The position numbers were made by a program, and so were the translations under genes. Of a stretch of 64,000 nucleotides of DNA, positions 7,553 through 15,467 are shown in pieces. Numbering within the stretch: the stretch's first letter is position 1; each line of letters starts with the position of its first letter. Source of the DNA: RGIG8785 sp045655245 (GTDB lineage Bacteria; Bacillota; Clostridia; RGIG8785). Under the pieces are notes generated by a model. That model ran no database searches, had not been told where the DNA came from, and saw only the letters and a program-made list of their open reading frames with translations. The DNA lies in the NCBI GenBank assembly GCA_045655245.1, contig JAZOOX010000014.1, forward strand, positions 7,859 to 71,858, in the 5' to 3' direction.

Positions 7553-8052
7553 CGTCTCATGGGTGGGCGGTTGGACATTCCTGCCGCCATGCCTCCGGTG
7601 ACGGTACGCGAAGCGGTGACCTCTTGGGGGAAGGTGTTGACGTTGAAATCGGGGCGTTGATTGGGTAGGTAGAAGTAGACAAACTTTACCGAGAATACGT
7701 CGCAGACGATGAAGTTGTTGTTAAAGTCATCGTACAGGGTGATAAAACTGGTGCCTACATAAAAGAGGACGCCTTGTTTGCGGACGATTTCCTGAGTGCC
7801 GATTAAGAATTCCACCACCACGTATTCGCCAATGTTTTTCGAGAGGATGTACTGGATGGAACCGCGCATCTCCTCGGTATCAAAGTTGATGGGTGGCGGA
7901 GTGACGAAGCCGAAGACCCGATAGGTTCCGTCGGGGTTTTGGGTGACGTTCTGGCCCTGGTAGTTTTGAGGGTCTGTCATGGTCGGGGACCAGGTGCCGT
8001 CGCTGTTTGTTGAGTAGGATAGATTGTTGCTGCGGTTGGTGATTTCGTTCAC
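7549..8052 (-). CDS. gerQ: GerQ-like spore coat protein
   Basis: 167 aa. The N-terminal half is low-complexity (Asn, Gln, Pro, Tyr). The second half has the GerQ-type core: a segment opening YILSKNIGEYVVVEF, then VLFYVGTSFITLYDD and a hydrophobic strand. In Bacillus GerQ is cross-linked into the coat and is needed for CwlJ to work in germination. It lies directly downstream of a cwlJ-like gene, as in Bacillus. GTG at 8052 is preferred because AAGGAGG lies just before it; an ATG at 8076 would precede the ribosome site. Confidence 0.72.
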   Translation of the reverse strand: MNEITNRSNNLSYSTNSDGTWSPTMTDPQNYQGQNVTQNPDGTYRVFGFVTPPPINFDTEEMRGSIQYILSKNIGEYVVVEFLIGTQEIVRKQGVLFYVGTSFITLYDDFNNNFIVCDVFSVKFVYFYLPNQRPDFNVNTFPQEVTASRTVTGGMAAGMSNRPPMRR

Positions 8053-8062
8053 GGTAGCCTCC

Positions 8063-8500
8063 TTAAGTATCGGCATATGCCGAAGTTGGATTGTAAAAAC
8101 AATGCTTCCCGATGCGGATGACGAACTCTCCTACCTCGGACGGGAAGTTCTGGCGGCAGGAGGGGGCAAAGGGGTTGAAATACCACAGGGCGTAGCCCAG
8201 GTTGGTCAGTCGGTTCCCCGCGATGGCCCAGTCGGCGATGTTCAAGTGGACATCGGTGGGGCGCATATTATAGATGTTTTGCGGGTTGTATCGGCCGTTT
8301 AAGCTTTCCCGCACGCAATCGAACTGACCTTCCTGAAAGATGGTAGCGCGAATGGTGGGTTCTAACCGCCCGTATTCCCCGTAAGTGACGCGGACGCGGT
8401 TCATTACCACCGAGGCGACAGCTTTCATTCCGTCGTCCCCTTCGCCTCCAGCTTCGCACAGAATGATACGTGCTAACAGTTCCCGTTCGGACAATGCCAC
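8063..8500 (-). CDS. cwlJ: Spore cell wall hydrolase, CwlJ/SleB type
   Basis: 145-aa Hydrolase_2 domain enzyme that cleaves cortex peptidoglycan during germination. It opens LSERELLARIILCEAGGEG with the catalytic Glu region and continues VASVVMNRV. There is no signal peptide or peptidoglycan-binding domain, matching CwlJ rather than SleB. Start GTG 8500 follows AAGGAGGGGG; a TTG at 8539 lies upstream of it. It forms an operon with the gerQ-like gene 10 bp downstream. A sequence CATACCTT just before the ribosome site could be a sporulation sigma -10 (weak inference). Confidence 0.82.
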   Translation of the reverse strand: MALSERELLARIILCEAGGEGDDGMKAVASVVMNRVRVTYGEYGRLEPTIRATIFQEGQFDCVRESLNGRYNPQNIYNMRPTDVHLNIADWAIAGNRLTNLGYALWYFNPFAPSCRQNFPSEVGEFVIRIGKHCFYNPTSAYADT

Positions 8501-8542
8501 ATTGACCCCCTCCTTGGTAGAAGGTATGAAAAAGAGCAATAA

Positions 8543-8567
8543 AAAAGAACCCCGAAGGGTTCTTTTT
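8543..8567 (-). terminator. Terminator after the decarboxylase beta / small subunit pair
   Basis: AAAGAACCC and GGGTTCTTT arms with T run on the minus strand; it overlaps the stop codon of the 43-aa gene. Confidence 0.85.
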
Positions 8568-8697
8568 AGGATTTAGACTTGGTGAATCGTGCCAGCAGGT
8601 ACATCACGATGACCATAACGGCGGTAGCGATGAAGATGCCCAGCATGCCTTTGCCCATAATGGGGAGGGTTTGTAAAAATGCATTGACGTTTATCAT
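8566..8697 (-). CDS. 43-aa single-span membrane protein, OadG-like small subunit
   Basis: Begins MINVNAFLQTLPIMGKG, then one hydrophobic helix (about residues 18-36) and a basic end ARFTKSKS. Size and layout match the small membrane subunits related to the gamma subunit of oxaloacetate decarboxylase, which hold the beta subunit in the membrane. Its ATG overlaps the stop of the beta-subunit gene (ATGA), so the two are translationally coupled. The long acidic linker and biotin-binding parts of true OadG are missing. Confidence 0.72.
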   Translation of the reverse strand: MINVNAFLQTLPIMGKGMLGIFIATAVMVIVMYLLARFTKSKS

Positions 8698-9809
8698 AAC
8701 AGACCTCCTACAATATTCAGAATCAGACCCCCTGCGATAACAGAAGCAATCTGACCCGAGACGTTAACACCGACAGTATGCATCAGCAAGAAGTTCTGGG
8801 GGTCTTCGGCAAGGCCCATCTTATGCACCACGCGGGAGGACATGGGGAATGCCGAGATGCCTGCCGCACCAATCATGGGGTTTAATTTCTTGCCTTCGGG
8901 CAGGAAAATATTGATGAGTTTGGCAAACATTACGCCGCCAACGGTATCGAAGATAAAGGCGACCAGTCCCAGTCCCATAATCAGCAGGGTTTCGGGGGTT
9001 AAGAACATCTCTGCCTGCATTTTGAAGGCGATGGTGATTCCCAAGAAGAGGGTGACCAGGTTGGCGAGGACTTTTTGTGCGGTTTCGGACAAGCTACCCA
9101 GTACACCACATTCGCGAATGAGGTTACCGAACATCAGGAAGCCGATTAAGGCAACCGATTCGGGAGAGACCAGACCGGTGATGACCGTGATAATAATGGG
9201 GAAGAGGATGCGGGTCAGGCGGGAGACCTCTTTGGGTTGATAGGGCATCCGAATCAACCGTTCTTTGCGGGTGGTGCAAAGGCGGATGACGGGCGGCTGA
9301 ATGATGGGGACCAGTGCCATGTACGAGTATGCCGCGACGGTGATGGCACCCATATAGTTTGAGCCGAAGTGGTTGGCAACGAAGATGGAGGTGGGGCCGT
9401 CTGCCGCGCCGATGATGGCGATGGAAGCGGCATCCTTCAGCTCAAAGCCAAAGAGCGACGCCAGGGACAGGGTTAAGAAGATACCGAACTGTGCGGCGGC
9501 GCCGAAGAGCATCAGTTTGGGGTTGGACAGCAAGGGCCCGAAATCGATCATAGCACCGATGCCGATGAAGAGTAACAGGGGGAAAAGTTCATTGGCGATA
9601 CCGGCATTAAAGAGTACGGTTAACGGTCCTGTTTCAGAGACGGCACCCGATAAGGGCAGGTTTGCCAGGATAGCGCCGAAGCCGATGGGCAGGAGCAGGG
9701 TGGGTTCCATATCCCGTGCGATGGCAAGGTAAATCAAGACACCGCCGATGGCCCACATTACCACCATCTGCCAGGTCAGTTCGGAAACTGCAGTTAACAA
9801 GAATTCCAT
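8694..9809 (-). CDS. oadB: Stand-alone Na+-translocating decarboxylase beta subunit
   Basis: 371 aa, about 10 membrane segments, full length for OadB/GcdB/MmdB. The conserved GAADGPTSIF with the ion-coupling Asp and the late HTVGVNVSGQIASV are present. In known complexes this subunit decarboxylates carboxybiotin and pumps Na+. Here no carboxyltransferase or biotin carrier gene is nearby; the only partner is the 43-aa protein. The leader reads as a Mn2+-sensing riboswitch with a terminator, so expression should rise with Mn2+. A role in Mn2+ handling is therefore possible. Family call firm, function open. Confidence 0.85.
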   Translation of the reverse strand: MEFLLTAVSELTWQMVVMWAIGGVLIYLAIARDMEPTLLLPIGFGAILANLPLSGAVSETGPLTVLFNAGIANELFPLLLFIGIGAMIDFGPLLSNPKLMLFGAAAQFGIFLTLSLASLFGFELKDAASIAIIGAADGPTSIFVANHFGSNYMGAITVAAYSYMALVPIIQPPVIRLCTTRKERLIRMPYQPKEVSRLTRILFPIIITVITGLVSPESVALIGFLMFGNLIRECGVLGSLSETAQKVLANLVTLFLGITIAFKMQAEMFLTPETLLIMGLGLVAFIFDTVGGVMFAKLINIFLPEGKKLNPMIGAAGISAFPMSSRVVHKMGLAEDPQNFLLMHTVGVNVSGQIASVIAGGLILNIVGGLL

Positions 9810-9836
9810 AGAAACATCCTTTCTTTTAAAACAGGG

Positions 9837-9956
9837 AATAAAAAAGACCCCTACCGTCCCGTGACGGTAAAAGTCTTGTCACTTGGTGCAGAGGCGGGCA
9901 AACGCCGACTTGACGCCGTCTGCAACGGAAGGTCCGTTGACTACTCCCTTTTACTG
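9837..9956 (-). ncRNA. yybP-ykoY (Mn2+) riboswitch with terminator
   Basis: Read on the minus strand from about 9956: GTAAAAGGGAGTAG, a hairpin, GCAGA with GGCGTCA inside, TCTGC, then AAGACTTTTACC and a terminator. GGGAGTAG near the 5' end and AAGACxTTxxCC at the 3' end are hallmarks of the yybP-ykoY class. P1 pairs GTAAAAG (9954-9948) with CTTTTAC (9873-9867). The same CTTTTAC is part of the terminator arm (9875-9863 with 9858-9846), so ligand-stabilised P1 should prevent termination. Confidence 0.8.
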
Positions 9957-9961
9957 GGGAC

Positions 9962-9990
9962 ATTATACCACGGTTGTTTGGCAAAATCAA
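9962..9990 (-). promoter_or_regulatory. Promoter of the riboswitch-oadB transcript
   Basis: On the minus strand TTGATT (9990-9985), 17-nt spacer, TATAAT (9967-9962) preceded by GTGG. It diverges from the folC promoter only 15 bp away. Confidence 0.85.
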
Positions 9991-10005
9991 GCATTTTTTG
10001 TCGAA

Positions 10006-10034
10006 TTGACAAACGACGGCAGTAATGGTAAAAT
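10006..10034 (+). promoter_or_regulatory. Promoter of folC
   Basis: TTGACA (10006-10011), 17-nt spacer, TAAAAT (10029-10034) preceded by ATGG. Confidence 0.85.
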
Positions 10035-10059
10035 AAAAAGAAGAAAAAGGAGCGGTTTT

Positions 10060-11253
10060 ATGACAGGCGAAAGTGCAGTTTTAGAATTAACCAACCTGCC
10101 GAAAACGGTGGGAGCACCTACATTAGAACGGATGGTACGCATCCTGGACGCTTTGGGAAATCCCCAGGAAGGTCCCGGGGTTATCCATATTGCGGGGACC
10201 AACGGGAAAGGCTCGGTTGCCGCTATGATTGCCGAGATGCTTCGTGCCGACGGGTACAAGGTGGGGATGTTTATTTCGCCTTACATTCACTCTTTTTACG
10301 AACGGATACAGGTGGACGGGAAACCCATTCCTGCCGAGGTTTTGGCGCGGCTGTGGGAACGGGTACGTCCTTTGGCACCGGATGCAGTAGCCTTTGAAGC
10401 GGTGACTGCAATAGGGTTTTTGTACTTTGCCGAGGAAGCCTGCGACTATGTGGTTTTGGAAACAGGGTTGGGGGGGCGGTTTGACGCCACCAACACGGTC
10501 AAAAAGCCGCTGCTGTCGGTACTGACTCATATTGATTTGGATCACACCGAAATTTTGGGGGAAAGGATCGAACAGATCGCCGCTGAAAAGTGCGGTATCT
10601 TAAGAAAAAACGGTGTGGCGGTTACTACGCCCTGTCAGAACCCCGATGCCTTAAAAGTGATTCAAGAACATTGTGACGCATTGGATGTGGCGTTGCAGAT
10701 TGCGCCTTCTGCCGTTGTTTTGCGGGAAGAACGGGGCGTCCTTGAGCTGGAATGGGAAGGATCGGTATATTCCTTGGGGATGACCGCTTATTATCAGGCG
10801 GAAAACGCCGCCACCGCTCTTTGCGCAGGGTCCCTTTTAGGGATTTCTCCCGATGCGAAGGAACAAGGGTTGCGCCTTGCCCGTCAGCCGGGGCGGTTTG
10901 AATGGGTGACACCCGGGTTGGTGTTGGACGGTGCTCACAACCCCAACGGCATTAAAGGTTTGTGTGAGAGTCTGCGCCGTGTGACCCGCCCCCGAGAGGT
11001 CTGCGTGGTGCTGGGGATGCTTCCCGATAAGGAGCGGTTGTCCGCGCTGCCGTTATTGGCGGAAGTGGCGGAGGAGCTGATCGTTGTGCCTGTGCATACT
11101 CCGCGAGGGGATGACGGAAGACCGCTTTTTGAAGAGGCGCAACAATATTTTCCAAAGGTTTCTTACTGTGACTACGCCAAAAAGGCGATTTCGATGACCG
11201 ACAAGCCCGTGGTTTGTGTCTGCGGTTCGTTGTATTTATTAGGAGAAGTTTAA
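10060..11253 (+). CDS. folC: Folylpolyglutamate synthase / dihydrofolate synthase
   Basis: 397-aa Mur-ligase-family enzyme that adds glutamate to dihydropteroate or folates using ATP. The P-loop GTNGKGSVAA is at about residues 46-55, the FISPYIHSFYERIQ folate segment follows, then ETGLGGRFDATN, HIDLDHTEILG and the C-terminal ligase domain with LDGAHNPNG. Start ATG 10060 follows AAAAAGGAGC; an open frame reaching back to 9883 would run antisense through the riboswitch and the folC promoter and is not real. Confidence 0.9.
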   Translation: MTGESAVLELTNLPKTVGAPTLERMVRILDALGNPQEGPGVIHIAGTNGKGSVAAMIAEMLRADGYKVGMFISPYIHSFYERIQVDGKPIPAEVLARLWERVRPLAPDAVAFEAVTAIGFLYFAEEACDYVVLETGLGGRFDATNTVKKPLLSVLTHIDLDHTEILGERIEQIAAEKCGILRKNGVAVTTPCQNPDALKVIQEHCDALDVALQIAPSAVVLREERGVLELEWEGSVYSLGMTAYYQAENAATALCAGSLLGISPDAKEQGLRLARQPGRFEWVTPGLVLDGAHNPNGIKGLCESLRRVTRPREVCVVLGMLPDKERLSALPLLAEVAEELIVVPVHTPRGDDGRPLFEEAQQYFPKVSYCDYAKKAISMTDKPVVCVCGSLYLLGEV

Positions 11254-11321
11254 GCATCGACAACTTTCGATGGATTGTACGGCGGGAAGTTTAGTACAAT
11301 GGTCGAAAGGAGGCGAAGCGG

Positions 11322-11669
11322 ATGCGCGTCAGAATTGAAGTAAAAAAACGTGCGTTACTGGCGACCCTGATGGGGGAGCTGGACCATCACGCGGCGACCA
11401 AGCTCAGGGAACGGTTTGACCGCGAACTGGCCGACCGCAAAATTAAGACGTTGGTTGTGGATCTGAATCAGGTCGGGTTTATGGACAGTTCGGGAATCGG
11501 ACTTTTGATCGGCCGCTACCGACAGATGAAGTTGTTGGGCGGGGAGATGCGGATTGTGTCTTCCGACAAAGCGGTTTCACGGATGCTTACCGTTTCGGGG
11601 ATCAAGAAGCTGGTCAAGGTCTACCGCAATGTAAACGATGCCTTAAAGGAGGGTGCGGCCTGTGAATGA
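11322..11669 (+). CDS. spoIIAA: Anti-sigma F factor antagonist SpoIIAA
   Basis: 115-aa STAS domain protein. MDSSGIGLLIGRY (about residues 54-66) contains the phosphorylated serine. In the forespore, unphosphorylated SpoIIAA binds SpoIIAB and frees sigma F. First gene of spoIIAA-spoIIAB-sigF. A ribosome site AAAGGAGG precedes ATG 11322. The upstream gap holds inverted repeats (ATTGTAC with GTACAAT, 13 bp apart), but I could not identify a convincing sigma-H or sigma-F promoter. Confidence 0.92.
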   Translation: MRVRIEVKKRALLATLMGELDHHAATKLRERFDRELADRKIKTLVVDLNQVGFMDSSGIGLLIGRYRQMKLLGGEMRIVSSDKAVSRMLTVSGIKKLVKVYRNVNDALKEGAACE

Positions 11670-12072
11670 AATGAAAGTTTCTTTTTTATCCCGTTCGGAA
11701 AATGAGGCCTTTGCCCGTACGGCTGTTGCTGCCTTTGCGGCGACTGTTGACCCGACGGTAGAACAGTTAAACGAGGTCAAGACTGCGGTTTCCGAGGCAG
11801 TGACCAACGCCATCGTCCACGGCTACGGCAACGACCGCGGCTGGGTGACGGTTGAAACCAAGCTGGACGGACGGAGGTTGATTTTAACGGTAACCGACGA
11901 GGGGTGTGGCATTGCTGATGTTCCCCGTGCCATGGAACCTCTATATACCAGCAAACCCGAAGAAGAACGCTCGGGCATTGGGTTTACGGTGATGCAAACC
12001 TTCACCGACCGTCTTGAGGTACAGTCGGCGGTGGGCAAGGGTACCATCGTGACCATGGAAAAGCAGTTATAA
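11662..12072 (+). CDS. spoIIAB: Anti-sigma F factor SpoIIAB (serine kinase)
   Basis: 136-aa GHKL ATPase/kinase. Motifs: EVKTAVSEAVTNAIVHGY (N box), VTDEGCGI (G1), and ERSGIGFTVMQTF (G2). It holds sigma F inactive and phosphorylates SpoIIAA. GTG 11662 is chosen: AAAGGAGGG lies 8 nt before and it overlaps the spoIIAA stop by 8 bp, as in Bacillus. Confidence 0.92.
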   Translation: MNEMKVSFLSRSENEAFARTAVAAFAATVDPTVEQLNEVKTAVSEAVTNAIVHGYGNDRGWVTVETKLDGRRLILTVTDEGCGIADVPRAMEPLYTSKPEEERSGIGFTVMQTFTDRLEVQSAVGKGTIVTMEKQL

Positions 12073-12753
12073 ATGGGGGCGCAGGAGTTGCGCCTGGCGC
12101 TTTTACAAGCGGCACGGTCGGGTGACCGTGAGGCGGAGGAAGCGTTTGTTTCACAAAATCTGGGTCTGGTTCACGGGTTGGTGTCCCGTTTTGCGGGGGT
12201 GCACGACCGCGAGGAACTGTTCCAAGTCGGGTGTATGGGGTTGCTCCGTGCAGTCCGACGGTTTGACTTTACATACGAAGTGGCTTTTTCCACCTATGCC
12301 GTCCCCGTGATTTTAGGGGAGATTCGGCAGTTTCTGCGAGGCGACGGGACCGTGCATGTCAGTCGTAGTGCGCGGGAACGCGGGGCGCAGGTCGCCCGCG
12401 GGACAGAGCGGCTGACCCGTGAGTTAGGGCGTCCGCCTACCGTCTCTGAACTGGCAGAGGAGTTGGGAATGACCCCTTTTGAGGTGGCGGAAGCCGAGGC
12501 GGGGCGGCAGGTGCTCCCCTTAAGCGATTGGGAGCAAAGCCTGTCAGTGCGGGATGCCGACCCTGCGGAGCGGGTGGATCTTCGTCGTGCCCTTGCAGCT
12601 TTGCCTGAAAAGGAGCGGCAGGTGTTGGTCCTGCGGTTTTGGCGGGATTGTACGCAAGGAGATGTAGGTCAACGACTGGGTGTTTCACAGACACAGGTTT
12701 CCCGCTGGGAGCGGAGCGCAATTAAACGAATGCAAAGGATGTTGGAAGAATGA
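12073..12753 (+). CDS. sigF: RNA polymerase sigma factor SigF
   Basis: 226-aa sigma-70 family factor for early forespore genes. Region 2 (FQVGCMGLLRAVRRFD, FSTYAVPVILGEIRQFLR), region 3 (RELGRPPTVSELAEELGM) and the region 4 helix-turn-helix (TQGDVGQRLGVSQTQVSRWE) are in order. ATG 12073 abuts the spoIIAB stop with no clear ribosome site, so translation is probably coupled. The stop overlaps the prmA start (ATGA). Confidence 0.92.
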   Translation: MGAQELRLALLQAARSGDREAEEAFVSQNLGLVHGLVSRFAGVHDREELFQVGCMGLLRAVRRFDFTYEVAFSTYAVPVILGEIRQFLRGDGTVHVSRSARERGAQVARGTERLTRELGRPPTVSELAEELGMTPFEVAEAEAGRQVLPLSDWEQSLSVRDADPAERVDLRRALAALPEKERQVLVLRFWRDCTQGDVGQRLGVSQTQVSRWERSAIKRMQRMLEE

Positions 12754-13715
12754 ACTGGAAAGAAGTTAGCATTGCCACAACTACCGAAGGAATCGAGGTT
12801 GTGACAGGAAATTTACTGATGATTGGCATTAATGGTGCGTCGGTCACCGACAGTCGGGACTTTGAGGCGTTTTTGAACCATACCGAAACTTACTGGGATG
12901 CGGTAGAGGACGAGCTGATGGTCTTGCGGGACTGCGAGACCCAGGTGACGGTCTACCTTCCCGAGGACGAGCAAGGAGAGGCACAACTCCGTGACTTGGA
13001 CGAGATGCTTGCCCATTTAAAGAATGAAGATACCACGGGGGTATACGGACGCTTGGAGCGGACGGTAACTGTCGTGCGGGAAGAGGACTGGGCAAACGAG
13101 TGGCGAAAGTATTTTAAACCCTTTACCGTAGGAGAACGGTTGCTGGTCAAACCGTCTTGGGAAGAGTTGGACGTTCCCACCGATCGCATTGTATTAGAAA
13201 TAGATCCCGCTTCCAGCTTCGGTACGGGGCAGCATCATACCACCCAGTTGTGCATGGAACTGATGGAAGGTTTAGACTGGTCGGATGCCCGTTTGTTGGA
13301 TGTGGGTACGGGCAGTGGCATCCTTGCCATTACGGGATTGCTCCTGGGTGCGAAGTCCGCCAGGGGCATTGATATTGACCTTCATGCAGTGGAGACGTCG
13401 ATTGAAAATGTCCGTAAGAATGTGGGTGTGAATGCGGCTTATGAAGGGTTTTGCGGCGACATTGTTGCCGACCGTGCTTTGCAGGAACAGGTCTGTGGAC
13501 AGTACGAGGTCATCACGGCAAATATTATTGCCGATGTGATCATCGGTCTGACCGACACCTTTATCACAAACTTGAAAAAAGACGGAATTTTGATTGTGTC
13601 AGGCATCATTGACGACCGCGCTGACGAGGTGGAGGACACCTTGAAAACTGCAGGGTTCCGATTGATTGAAAGAACGGCTCAGGGCGGCTGGGTCGCAATG
13701 GAATTTACCCGATAA
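12750..13715 (+). CDS. prmA: Ribosomal protein L11 methyltransferase PrmA
   Basis: 321-aa class I SAM-dependent methyltransferase that trimethylates L11. N-terminal substrate domain (about 1-130) with NEWRKYFKPFTVGERLLVKP, then DPASSFGTGQHHTT, the SAM motif LLDVGTGSGILAI and the catalytic-loop-like TANIIADVI. The 4-bp overlap with sigF ties it to the sporulation operon, although prmA is usually near dnaJ or hrcA. Confidence 0.9.
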   Translation: MNWKEVSIATTTEGIEVVTGNLLMIGINGASVTDSRDFEAFLNHTETYWDAVEDELMVLRDCETQVTVYLPEDEQGEAQLRDLDEMLAHLKNEDTTGVYGRLERTVTVVREEDWANEWRKYFKPFTVGERLLVKPSWEELDVPTDRIVLEIDPASSFGTGQHHTTQLCMELMEGLDWSDARLLDVGTGSGILAITGLLLGAKSARGIDIDLHAVETSIENVRKNVGVNAAYEGFCGDIVADRALQEQVCGQYEVITANIIADVIIGLTDTFITNLKKDGILIVSGIIDDRADEVEDTLKTAGFRLIERTAQGGWVAMEFTR

Positions 13716-13727
13716 GGGGGACAAAAG

Positions 13728-15467
13728 ATGAAAGAATGGTTAAAGACCCTCCGCGACGGATGGCGGCGGGCAAAACAGTTTTCTTGCAGTCGGCGGAACA
13801 AGTCGGTAAAGGAGTTGTTGGGAATTTTCCGCGATCCCATCCGTGCATCGGCATTGCCTCTTTTGGGTGGGTTGGTGCTTTTGTTACTGGCGGCGGGAGC
13901 GGATGTTATTGCTCCGAAACTGCAGGAAGCGGTTATCGACAGTGTAGTGGAAAAGAGCGGACTGAACCAAACCCTTTTGTTTGGCGCAGGGGTAGCATTG
14001 CTCGCCCTGGGGGCGTTGCTTTTTCGAACCCTATCCGATTTCCAACTGCACCGCTCGGAAAACAAACTGATTTTAAAAATACAGACCCAGGTCTTTTCAT
14101 ATTTATTGGGTTTGCCCAAGACCTACTTTGACGGCAAGGAAAAGGATGGCATCATCAACCGCGTGTCGGCTGACATTTACGGGATGCGGAGCGTTCTGGC
14201 GGTGGTGCTTCACTTCTGCGGACAGATTCCCACCTTGCTGGTCAGCGCAGGGTTCCTGATTGCCAAGCATCCTGTGGTGGCGCTGTGGTCGTTGTTACCG
14301 CTACCCGTCTTTTTTGGGCTTTCCTATATCATCGGGCGCCGTACCCGTGCCCTTGCCTATTTGGCAGCAGACGAGCGTGCGGGAGTCTACGGCGTTATCG
14401 CCGAGTCGGTTAAGGGTTCGACCCTGATCAAGACTGACGGAGAGCAGGCGGGACAGGTTAAAAAGTTGGAACGCCGCGGCGAGCAGAATCGTCGGATCAT
14501 GCTGGAGCAACGGGCTTTCGGCAGTCTGATGCGATTTTTGGGCGGGCTTTTCCAAAACGGCAGCAAATTGCTGGTGTTCGGCTTCGGTTTTTATATGATG
14601 TATCGGGGTGAGCTGACCCTGGGCGGCGTGGTAGCAATGTCCACCTATATCGGGATGGTTTACAGTCCTGCCCAAGCCATTGCCCGTGGTATCCTCACCT
14701 TGCAGGACGGCTTGACCGCATTAGAACGGGTAGCGGAGTTCTATGAGGTTCAGCCTGAGGATGTACAAAGCGGCCAGACCGCCGAAACGTTACGGGGGGA
14801 ACTGACCTTTGACAAGGTTTCCTTTTCTTATGGGCAGGAACCTGTGCTGAAAGAGGTTTCCTTTGCTCTTGCCCCCGGAAAGATGCATTATCTGGTCGGT
14901 GAAAGCGGCGTGGGCAAGAGTACCCTGCTCAGCTTGATTTTATGTCTGTACCGCCCTCATACGGGAAAGATTTTCTTTGACGGTGTTGACCAAAAAGATT
15001 ATGCCATCGAGAGTTTAAGACGGCGGATCGCCTATGTTTCTCAGGAATCCGTTTTCTTTTCGGGGACGGTCGCTGATAATTTGGCGGCACAAACAGGAGC
15101 TGACCGTAAAAGGATTATTACGGCGGCGGAGACAGCAAAGATCCATCAGCGGATTTGCGGGTTGCCCGACGGGTATGATACGGTGCTGGAAAGCGGCGCA
15201 CCCCTTTTTTCCCAGGGAGAACGCCAACGATTGAGTCTGGCAAGGGCGCTTTTGCGGGATGCGGATATCTATGTAGTGGACGAACCAACGGCGGCATTAG
15301 ACCCTGTAAATCGTGACGAGATACTGGCGGTATTGGATCGCCTTGCCGAGAACAAGACGGTGCTGGTGGTCACTCACCAGTTAAATATGATCCCTGGAGG
15401 GACGCAGGTTCTTCGCCTAAAAGACGGTGCGCTTTTGGAGGTGTCGGCAGATGAGACGATCCTTTGA
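13728..15467 (+). CDS. ABC transporter, fused permease/ATPase (probable peptide exporter)
   Basis: 579-aa half-transporter: six membrane segments in about residues 45-330, ATPase from about 350. Walker A is GESGVGKST (about 391), Walker B YVVDEPT. The signature is FSQGERQRLS instead of LSGGQ, a degenerate form. No C39 leader peptidase domain is fused at the N-terminus. It starts 12 bp after prmA. It overlaps the S26 peptidase-like gene by 17 bp and leads into the peptide locus, so export of the modified peptide is the likely role. Confidence 0.82.
   Translation: MKEWLKTLRDGWRRAKQFSCSRRNKSVKELLGIFRDPIRASALPLLGGLVLLLLAAGADVIAPKLQEAVIDSVVEKSGLNQTLLFGAGVALLALGALLFRTLSDFQLHRSENKLILKIQTQVFSYLLGLPKTYFDGKEKDGIINRVSADIYGMRSVLAVVLHFCGQIPTLLVSAGFLIAKHPVVALWSLLPLPVFFGLSYIIGRRTRALAYLAADERAGVYGVIAESVKGSTLIKTDGEQAGQVKKLERRGEQNRRIMLEQRAFGSLMRFLGGLFQNGSKLLVFGFGFYMMYRGELTLGGVVAMSTYIGMVYSPAQAIARGILTLQDGLTALERVAEFYEVQPEDVQSGQTAETLRGELTFDKVSFSYGQEPVLKEVSFALAPGKMHYLVGESGVGKSTLLSLILCLYRPHTGKIFFDGVDQKDYAIESLRRRIAYVSQESVFFSGTVADNLAAQTGADRKRIITAAETAKIHQRICGLPDGYDTVLESGAPLFSQGERQRLSLARALLRDADIYVVDEPTAALDPVNRDEILAVLDRLAENKTVLVVTHQLNMIPGGTQVLRLKDGALLEVSADETIL

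Noticed and set aside
8694..9809. Complete oxaloacetate or methylmalonyl-CoA decarboxylase operon
   Set aside because: No alpha carboxyltransferase, biotin carrier or full gamma subunit gene is nearby; the transcript ends after the 43-aa gene.
9883..10059. N-terminal extension of folC
   Set aside because: The added frame runs antisense through the riboswitch and across two promoters; family alignment starts near ATG 10060.
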